Of a stretch of DNA of 37,627 bases, positions 30,225 through 37,627 are shown piece after piece. The notes under the pieces were generated by a model. It saw only the letters and a program-made list of their open reading frames with translations. It did no database searches and was not told the origin of the DNA. The position numbers were made by a program, and so were the translations under genes. The stretch comes from Spirogloea muscicola (lineage: Eukaryota > Streptophyta > Zygnematophyceae > Spirogloeales > Spirogloeaceae), in the NCBI GenBank assembly GCA_009602725.1, contig WELB01000363.1:44370-81996 (forward strand), written 5' to 3'. Positions within the stretch are counted from its first letter, which is position 1. Every line of letters starts with the position of its first letter.

Positions 30225-31060
30225 TTTACGACCTTGCGCATTCCTTCGGGCTGGGAAGAAGACTCTTCAGTGAAAGGCGATGGCTGTGATTGGCCAGCCC
30301 AGAAACAAGCGTTTGGGCTGGCCTTGCACAGCCTTTGCCTCACACTAAAAGAGCTGTTTCTATTGGGACCGCGAACGTTGGTAAGCATCAAGCTCGTCTG
30401 CTGAAGATTGCCTGTCGTACACACGGCGTTCATCTGGCCTTCACCCTGACTTGCTTATCTCTCAGTGGGACAGGAAGCCTTGTGATGGGCGGCCGCGGCG
30501 CCGGTGGCGTGCGGTCGAAGCAGCGGTTTCTCTTGGACCGCCACGCGGGGGGCCTGATTGACGCCTCGTGGTCTCGCTCCCTGTAGGGTGCCGGGAGGGC
30601 CACCATGACGTCGGTGGGGGCAAGCGCGGCCAGATTAACTGGTGACGTTCTGGCCGCGTGCCCCTCTTCTCTATGGGCGAGCACTTCCATCATCACGGCT
30701 CTAGCCGAGCAAACAAGCTGACGACTTCTCGTCTGGCAGGGCATGCGAAGGCATCGACGTCGGAGGTGGCCGCGGCTTGTCGCTGTTCGACGCTTCACTG
30801 CGGGCCAATGGCCGGCAAGCACGTCAGGGGCATCCATCGTGGGACGACAGGTTCCCAGCCGAGCACTTTCTTCCGGAGGGGGCGATAGCTAGGGAAGGCA
30901 GCCCGAAAGGTTGGACAGGGTCCAACAGTAATCCCACATCTCTCAGGAGAGCAAGTGAAGACTGCAAATGGCCACCCTAAACTCCTAGTCAGTGCGTAAG
31001 TCATGAAACTAGCAGGCAGAGAGTTATCGCCTCGTCTAAAGCCTGAGGTGATGGCCACCA
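30225..31060. mobile_element. Degraded LINE 3' UTR fragments
   Basis: Hairpin-module remnants lie at 30248-30340 (GGCTGTGATTGGCCAGCCC; GGGCTGGCCTTGCACAGCC), 30620-30690 (GCGCGGCCAGATTAACTGGT; CCCCTCTTCTCTATGGGCG) and 30885-31020 (minus type). No coding part is preserved. Confidence 0.45.
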
Positions 31061-31499
31061 CGCAAAAGCAAGGTATAAGGCAAGGAGCGCTGCAGGGATT
31101 AAGAATGCACATGGAGTATGCAAGGGCCAGAGAGCCAGCGGCCTTGGGATCTGGTTGCTCCCCTCTTGTCGCTGTGACACCACTCCTTGGGCGAGCCGGT
31201 GCAGGTGGTCAACCCTAGACACGCTATCGACGTCTTATTTGACGAGTGGGACGAACTCATCCTCGAAAGAATAGCCAGCGGAATGCTGTTCCTAACCCCA
31301 GGCCGTCTAGCGACCACGTGACCTGCCCCGCTCTGATCAAGTGTGTCAAAGTGAGCACCACTGGCGAAGTGCTGCTCGCCGAACTCTTGTGCACCCTTTG
31401 CAGCCCAAAGACAGAGCTCATCAACAAGATGGAGGATGATGGCCACCCACGACCTCCTCGGGGTTGGTTGCAATTCACAGATAACGGCTTATGCTAAGT

Positions 31500-31640
31500 T
31501 CGCAGCTCCCAAGCTTTGGCGATGCATCACGGTGCTGGGCGCGCTCTAAGCCTGGCCACGTGCTTTCATGGTAGGGCTCCGGCTCCCCAAGTCAGCCTGT
31601 CAGATGCCTTTATGTGCTCACTCGTGGTTACTGAAGCCTC
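31500..31640 (+). mobile_element. LINE C-terminal tail, subfamily B/E, frameshifted
   Basis: Encodes AGRALSLATCFHGRAPAPQ and SLSDAF, then, after a one-base shift, VLTRGY and a stop near 31632. Confidence 0.55.
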
Positions 31641-31974
31641 CCTTCAGTCGACTTTTTCATTGTTACCTTTGCCCCCGTGAGCATTGGGCTTCGTTTGTGT
31701 AGCCTCTTTCGTTGCACTAACTTTGCCTGGACAGAGAATTGGCTTGATCTGGCCTCTGTCTCAGTACATGCGCACCACGCGCCTTCTGTCTTCTATCTTT
31801 CGAAGAACAAGCAATAGACGAAGTCTGAAGCGAGAGGCTAGGAGAGTATTAGGCTCCTGTAAAGGAGGCGCGAGCTGTGAAGGAAGTAAGCTCTTCCAAG
31901 GGGGCGGACGGCTGTGAATTGCCCGAAAAGAAAGAATATTAAAGACGCTTCCAGGAGAGGGCGGGAGAAAGAGC

Positions 31975-32355
31975 GCGGTGCGCATGAAATTGAAAGGGAG
32001 GCCAATTCTAGCCTTACAAATGTCCTGTTAACTGGGTAATGAGCTGGCTAAGGGGGACACTAATATCCCCGAGTGAGCACATGCATGTCTGACATGCTAT
32101 ACTGAGGCGCCAGTCCACCACCACGGAAGCCATTAGCCTGGGCTAATGCACGACCAGCACGCTGGTGTATCGCAAGTGCCTGGGAGCGCTGTAGACTCAA
32201 TGATAGCTGCATTCTATAGCATGCAACGATGGCTTGCGGGACGCCTGAATGCCTCAAGCTACCCGCCCGACTACGTCGCCGGGCATCGACTTGCAGTGCC
32301 AGGCGATGGAGGAGGGAAGACCACTTCGATCCGTAGCCGCCATAGATGTCCAAGG
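31975..32355 (-). mobile_element. LINE 3' end, subfamily B
   Basis: A minus frame ending at 32060 encodes YRMQLSLSLQRSQALAIHQR, GRALAQANGFRGGGLAPQ and SMSDMHVLTRGY. The UTR to 31975 includes TGTCCCCCTTAGCCAGCTC (complement) and CATGCGCACCGCGC. Confidence 0.7.
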
Positions 32356-32634
32356 GGAAAAGAAGGACACGGTCAGAGGGCCGGAAAGCGCTAGAAACGC
32401 AGCAAAAGTACCACGAAGGATGGTCGCTTAATAAGCCCTAGTTGCAGCCGCAAATTTAGGAAGACCAGTAGCGGGAAGAAGTAAGCCGGCACTGGAAAGC
32501 GATTCCCTGCCAAGCGCCAGAGGTGGCAACTACAGCACGGGCCAGCTCGCGGATACAAGGCGTGGGCGTAGGAGAGGCTAGCTAGCTCGTCATGCGGGCG
32601 TCCTCCACGCCTCTCGAGATGGTGGAGAAGAGAG

Positions 32635-32800
32635 AAGGCGCGCGGTGCGCATGAAATTGAAAGGGAGGCCAATTCAAGCCTTACAAATGACCTGTTAACT
32701 GGGTAATGAGCTGGCTAAGGGGGACACTAAATATCCCCGAGTGAGCACATGCATATCTGACAAGCTAAGCTGAGGCGCCAAACCACCACCACGGTTGAAG
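32635..32800 (-). mobile_element. LINE 3' end, subfamily B, second copy
   Basis: Nearly identical to 31975-32125 over about 150 bases and in the same orientation. It is truncated after GGGLAPQLSLSDMHVLTRGY, and the frame is lost upstream. Confidence 0.7.
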
Positions 32801-32919
32801 GCGCAACTGGAGTGCGTTGCGCGGGTCGGCGCTGGGGCTGGCGCGGGAGATGTCGCGGCAGGCGGTGATGACCGTGTTGGCCGCCTTCGTTGTGGCAGAG
32901 CCATTTGCTTTTTGCGCTG

Positions 32920-33070
32920 TCCGGCCCTTCAGACCTTGTCCATTTCTTTGGGCTGGTGGCCCCTTCGTAGATTGGCCTCTTCAAACCTTGGCAATACTTT
33001 TTGGGCTGGCTTCTCACAGCCCTTGCCGCCCCCATTGGAAGAGCCACTTCTCGCACAGCCTCTGCCGCTC
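32920..33070 (+). mobile_element. LINE 3' UTR hairpin modules
   Basis: CCCTTCAGACCTTGTCCATT, then TTTGGGCTGG, and a second module TTTTTGGGCTGGCTTCTCAC followed by AGCCCTTGCCGCCCCCATTG. It lies about 300 bases before the start of the UPF0301 gene. Confidence 0.5.
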
Positions 33071-33366
33071 GACTCGGAAGCACTCTTTCTGCAGAGCTCA
33101 CGGAGTCGGCTCTTGCGCTAAGTGCAAGTGGAGCAAGTGCCGCGCTCACTCCTCTGGACCGGCCTCGCACTTCGTCCACTGGAAAGAGCTGTTTCCGCCT
33201 TCCTTCTTCCGTTGCCCTCGACGAAGCCGGCCTGCTCGCTCGCCCTGACAAGGCCAGAGTGCGGAAGGGGCTTTTCCCGCCCGGGGGCCAGAAAAGGGCC
33301 GGAAGGCGGGTGGCGAGCTGGTGGGGCGCCAGCAGCAGCGGTCTCGCTGCGGCGCCCCGCGGCGCC

Positions 33367-33408
33367 ATGGCAGCCGCATGCGCCGCGCCGCCGGCGGCCG
33401 CGGCGGGN

Positions 33409-33497
<89 letters not shown>

Positions 33498-34643
33498 CCG
33501 GGCGACGGCCCGCCCGAGGAGCTCGGCGACTGGCGGGCCTTCCGCGCGCGCCTGGTGCGCCAGGGCCTGCCGTCGGACGAGGGTCCAGCGCCGTCGACGG
33601 CGCCGGCGGCAGCCCGCGAGGGCGATGCGGCGTCGTGGGCGCACCCCATCGCGGCCCCAGAGGCGGGCTCCGTGCTACTGGCGCACCCCCGCGCCTTCGG
33701 CGCGTCGCAGACCTACTTCAACCAGGCCGTCATCTTCCTCCTTGCCCACAGGTTCGCCGCCGTTGCCTCCGCAGTCGCCGCCGCCGGACCTGATGTCGCA
33801 CGCTCTCAGCCGCCAGCTCGCAGCAGCAGCCTTGCCAATGCTGCGGCTCCTGCAGTGCTCACTCGCATGCCCGCGGCGCCATGCCTGGTGCTGCGCTGCG
33901 GGGGATGGCCTCCTGTCGCGGACGAGCAGCGAGGAGGGCAGCGTCGGGGTCATCCTGAACCGGTGCGTCAGCCGGCAGCCAGTGCCAGTGTCGGTTGAGG
34001 TGCGCAGGCGGGCCGGTGTGCTCGGCCATGTTGCCCCATCGCCACCTGCACAGCGCTGCTGAGTTTTGCCACCTCCGCCGGCTCCGCACGCAGGCCCACA
34101 GAACACACGCTGGCCCAGCTGGCGGGTTTCGAGGAAGTGCTGCCCGAGCTGGGGCCTTGCCCTCTATACATAGGCGGCGACGTCGGGAACAACTGCACGC
34201 ATGTCATACATGGGCACGCCGATCTTGACGGTGCCAAGGAGGTGATCAACGGCGTGTATGTCGGTGGGTACGGGGCCATACGGCAGCATGTGCGCAGTGG
34301 CCGCAGCTCCCCATCCGATTACCGCTGGTTTGCCCGCTACTCAGGTAAGTCAGCGCACCGCCTGCCCCTATCACCTGCCGCCGCGCAGCCATGACATGCA
34401 TGCCGCCACTGTCAAAGGGCTCGCCAAACCCGACCAATCTGCTCAGTGCTGCGAAGTGCAGGCTGGGGCCCAGGACAGCTGGAGCGGGAATTGCAGGCAG
34501 GCGTGTGGTTCCTGGGTTCGTGCTCCACAAACCTTGTTCTGAAGCAGTGTATCAGGCTGCCCAAGCCCCTCTGGCGCGAGGTGCTGGAGCTTATGGGCGG
34601 CCAGTATGCTGAGGCCAGCAGGCGCGCATATGGCGAGCTCTGA
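33367..34643 (+). CDS. UPF0301/AlgH (YqgE, DUF179) family protein
   Basis: Exons: 33367-<33408 (ATG in GCCATGGCAG; MAAACAAPPAAAAG, possibly the start of a transit peptide, cut by an N), about 33519-33751, 33930-33962, 34094-34344, 34462-34643. All internal phases agree. Family blocks in order: DWRAFRARLV, SQTYFNQAVIFLLAH|SEEGSVGVILNR|PTEHTLAQL, LGPCPLYIGGDVG, GVYVGGYGAI, DYRWFARYSG|WGPGQLERELQ, LWREVLELMGG, stop TGA. Plants and algae carry plastid-targeted relatives of this bacterial family; the biochemical function is not established. One exon is only 33 bases. An 89-base poly-T tract lies between the putative first exon and the main coding part. Confidence 0.9.
33408..33497 (+). repeat. Poly-T tract (89 T) preceded by a single N
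   Basis: The N at 33408 is followed by 89 T. It lies on the sense strand, just upstream of the first main exon of the UPF0301 gene, probably in intron 1. Its length is doubtful because of the N. Confidence 0.8.
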
Positions 34644-35006
34644 CTCCTGGCTACTTAGTAGCACTGGCGATTTCTGAAAGGCCCTCTGTGGGCTTGCTTT
34701 TTCGTGACAATGTATTGTTGCACACCCCCGGTATTCATAACCCCCTGAAGCGTAGTCGTCCATCGTGTCCACATCAACACAATTGTGGTGCATTTGAGCT
34801 TTCAACGCATTGCCCTCTTGCAGCAATCTTGTCTACACCAGATCATACAGATTGGGGTCGTCCAGGTGAGTAGCCGACCATCTTATTGGCACCAAAGCAA
34901 TGCAGTGACGTCGAGCACTTCTGGGTTGATTATTGGGCATGACTAGCTTGCAACAGCTTAGCTGATGCCAAATACCAGAGATTTGTGACTATGCTACAAG
35001 CGGGCT
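34644..35006. other. Short intergenic region between convergent genes
   Basis: 363 bases hold the 3' ends of the UPF0301 and NUP54 transcripts. No clear TGTAA or other element is seen. Confidence 0.5.
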
Positions 35007-37627
35007 TCAGTAAGTCAATGGAATGTCAGAAGGTCTCCTCGGCAGAAAATTACGCTCCACAGGATGCTCTCCCAGCACTACACTGCTGCCTGCCTCCCTG
35101 CCCAGAATGGTCTCCACGTCCCGCGCGGCTCTCTTCAGCACAGCTGTCAGCCGGACGATAGCTTCTGTCTGCTGCTGCAGAGCCTGTGACACCAATCTTG
35201 ATCGACTTGGTCAGGAGTGCCGCTGCATCAGGATGGTGTCGGATGGTAAATGAAATGTTGTGCATGCTCTGGCAGACCTCGAGCCAAGCAGCACATGCAC
35301 CATACCAAGTTGCTACCCGATGCAACACGGGTGCCGGTGCAGTCAACATCAGGTCACACAGCCGACTCTCTGTATTCATTCCAAAAAGGGGACACATGGG
35401 AGCACAGCACAAGATTGGTACCTCCTGCATCTCTGCAAGACTGAACTCATCAAGCAGGCCGTCAGCAGGCGGCAGGGATCCCGTCTGGATGGACCCCTTT
35501 AGGCGGGCTGCTGAGAGAAGCGCCTCCACTCGCCTTGGTAATTCTGCACGCGGCCCCCTCACCTCACCAACAAGCTGCCGCAGCTTTTCAGCAAGTAGCA
35601 CCTCGCTGCCGGCCAGCGACACCCGCTGGCCCTTCTGCTCCAACGCCTCAACAATGCGCATCATCTGCCAACAGGCATTGCCAGCAGCTTCAGCCAGCCA
35701 TGAGCATGACGAGAGAAGTTGCCTCTGCGACATCGACTCAAGCCACGTGCTACGCTTGCCAAGCCCTTGTTCCAGGATGCAGACAAACATGACAAAAGCA
35801 AGTACTGAGCACACACGCTTATGCCTCTGGTGATATGAGCAACGTCATCAGAGTCACCATTGCGGTCAATCTGCGAGATCAGAGCTGCACAACACATATG
35901 GATGTTCGAGCAATTTGTAGCACACCCTGAGCAATCTGCGCTGCAGCGCCTGCTCCTGCAGCCGCAGCCGTTGGATCCACGGCAGCGTGTCAGTCTCAAA
36001 ATGCCTGCGCAGGCCCGCCGCGTTGGCCGCCGTCGCCCTCATTCTCTCCTCGTCCATTGACAGTGCATCATCTTGCAGCTGCATCGCGCCAGTGACTCAG
36101 TGAATTGTACCCCAGCCCTCATTACAGGTCAAACCGGCTGCAAACCTGGAGGCACTCCTGAGGTGGTGAAAGCCCTTGCCTGCATTCGGCGCAAGAGGTC
36201 CTTGAAGCCTTGGGCAAGCTCGGGCCACAGGAGGTTCTTCTCAGGGACCGTGCTGTCCTCCAGCTTGCTCATCGCCTCCGCCCACATGAGCTGCAACTTG
36301 GCACCGCAACTTGGCACCATGAAGCCTACAAGATGGGGGATGATACGCAAAGGCCGCTCGCGTCTCACTGACAGCAGACGAGGTGCTCTAACGTGCGCAA
36401 GTGCAACCAAGTGCAACCAAGCCATCATCTCTGCTTTGCTCCCGCTTTGCCCACAGCGGCGTGCACTAAGGAGAGGGGCGGCAGGTAGCGTGACGAGCGT
36501 GAGCATGCTGACTGTAAAGGGCAGGGAGCCGGGTAAAGATGAGGACTTTCCAGGCGGCTTACATCGGACACGACAGACGGCTTCACGCGAGCGCCTGGCT
36601 CAGTGACGCTGAGGAAGAGGTGCCGAAAGAGGTAGCGTGGATTGGAGGCGTCCTCGTTGTATGCATCGACAATGCCCTGCCAGAGCGCAACGCCGAGGAG
36701 GGCAGGTGAGCTGCACCGCCAGGACTGGTCGCAGCAGACAGGAGGGGCAGATCGTGGCACACTCGGCCAGCTGGGGGGACGAGACCCACCTGGATCTCGC
36801 GGTCTGGAAGCGGCATGGTCAACGGCGCCACCGGAACCATCTGTGTTGTCGGTTGCAGCGAGCCGAACATGCCGGGCTGCTGTTGCTGCTGCTGCTGCGC
36901 AGAGGCGGGCGAGGCGAAGAGGGAGGGCTGCGCCTGCCCAAAGAGGGACGGGGAAGGCCCCTGGCCAAAGAGCGAGGGCGTCGAAGCATCGGTCGCCGCC
37001 GGCTGTCCGAAGTAGCCCGCTGACAGCGGCGAGCTAGACTGGCCGAAGACGGAGGTCGCCGCCGCGGGCTGGGGCTGGCCAAAGAGGGACGGCGTGGCCT
37101 GGCCGAAGAGGGACGGCGTCGACGCGGCAGCAGGGGGCTGGCCGAAGAGCGAGGGCGTGGCCGGCGCCGCCGCTCCCGGCGCCCCGAAGAGCGACGAGCT
37201 CTGCTGCGGCTGACCAAACAGCGACGGCTGCGACTGGCCGCCGCCGAAAGCGGCCTGGGACTGCGCGCCGAAGCTGCCGCCGAAAGCCGAGCCGCCCGGA
37301 GGCGGCGCCGCCGAGCCGAACATGGATGGCGTGGACGCTGCGTCAGCAAGGGCCGCGAAGCTATGCAGCGTCAGACGCAGGCTCGTCGCCAGACGGCCGT
37401 AGCTACACCCAGGGGCACGGCGCCGCGCTCTGCCGGCCCTGAGCTGGCAGCGCCGACGGGCGGCCGCCGGCCATCGCGGTCAGCGTGGAGCGCAGCGCGC
37501 CAATCGCTGAGGGATGGGCTCGCAGCAGACAACGACCTGCGCCAGGCGCCGGCGGGATGATGCCGCCGCCCAGCAGGCCGCCGCCGGTGCCGGCGCCGAA
37601 CGCGGGCGTGCCGAGCAGCGACGCGCC
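35007..37627 (-). CDS. NUP54: Nucleoporin NUP54 (FG nucleoporin of the central channel), 5' partial
   Basis: Exons in sense order: >37627-37537, 37337-36790, 36676-36563, 36290-36180, 36078-35926, 35664-35422, 35183-35007; 478 residues seen. The N-terminal 190 residues carry about 15 FG units, mostly SLFGQ/TPSLFGQ spacers plus a polyglutamine run; by family these contact transport receptors. The C-terminal half is the conserved alpha/coiled-coil region that binds the NUP62 complex: GIVDAYNEDASNPRYLFRHL, LMWAEAMSKLED, WPELAQGFKDLLRRMQ, RRHFETDTLPWIQRLRLQEQ, MRIVEALEQKGQRV, LAEKLRQL, LQQQTEAIVRLTAVLKR, ARDVETIL. The intron after 36180 begins GCAAGG, a GC-AG intron (101 bases). The first visible exon has GTPAFGAGTGGGLLGGG, so more FG sequence lies beyond the edge. 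Confidence 0.95.

Noticed and set aside
33144-33660. Poly-lysine or poly-phenylalanine proteins across the poly-T tract
   Set aside because: They are translations of the homopolymer; only the frame after the tract carries UPF0301 motifs.

Overview
This window is nuclear DNA of a GC-rich eukaryote, most likely a chlorophyte (possibly trebouxiophyte) green alga. The support is: many short GT-AG introns (about 90-400 bases), proteins closest in type to plant or algal versions of conserved eukaryotic families, TGTAA polyadenylation-type motifs after some stop codons, alanine/proline-rich low-complexity stretches, and remnants of algal-type non-LTR retrotransposons. There are two assembly gaps (12307-12445 and 25001-25221) and single Ns inside or beside homopolymers.

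Layout. 3-2449 (+): 3' part of a nuclear SAND/TDBD-like domain gene. 3449-4526 (-): a sequon-rich, probably secreted protein I cannot name. 4550-7500: largely unassigned, with one exon-like piece ending at 6805. 7556-8580: nested LINE 3' ends. 9106-12264 (-): a CCCH zinc finger plus CCR4/Angel-type nuclease (14 exons). 12446-15907 (-): an RBM26/RBM27-type CCCH/RRM protein. 16160-19190: LINE fragments. 19299-22325 (+): an AMFR/gp78- and RIN2/RIN3-type membrane RING-H2 plus CUE ubiquitin ligase. 23146-24862 (-): a Nudix hydrolase of the diphosphoinositol-polyphosphate phosphohydrolase type. 25222-33260: a LINE-fragment graveyard of several subfamilies. 33367-34643 (+): a UPF0301/AlgH (YqgE) family protein. 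35007-37627 (-): NUP54, an FG nucleoporin of the central channel, with its 5' end beyond the window.

The host genes are mostly housekeeping. Two neighbours on the same strand (RBM26/27-like and CCR4/Angel-like) both belong to RNA processing and decay, and the first gap hides the junction between them. I rebuilt exons by joining reading frames with consistent splice phase; nearly every junction of the recognised genes preserves frame and family motif order.

The most interesting signals are: (1) a 100-bp, 5'-truncated LINE 3'-end insertion flanked by a 6-bp duplication, with its empty site preserved in a neighbouring copy; (2) a recurring 3' hairpin module in many LINE fragments, in both orientations and several sequence variants; (3) a high share of GC-AG introns, three of them in the ubiquitin-ligase gene, one inside its RING finger; (4) long homopyrimidine tracts on the sense strand just before the first large coding exon of several unrelated genes.
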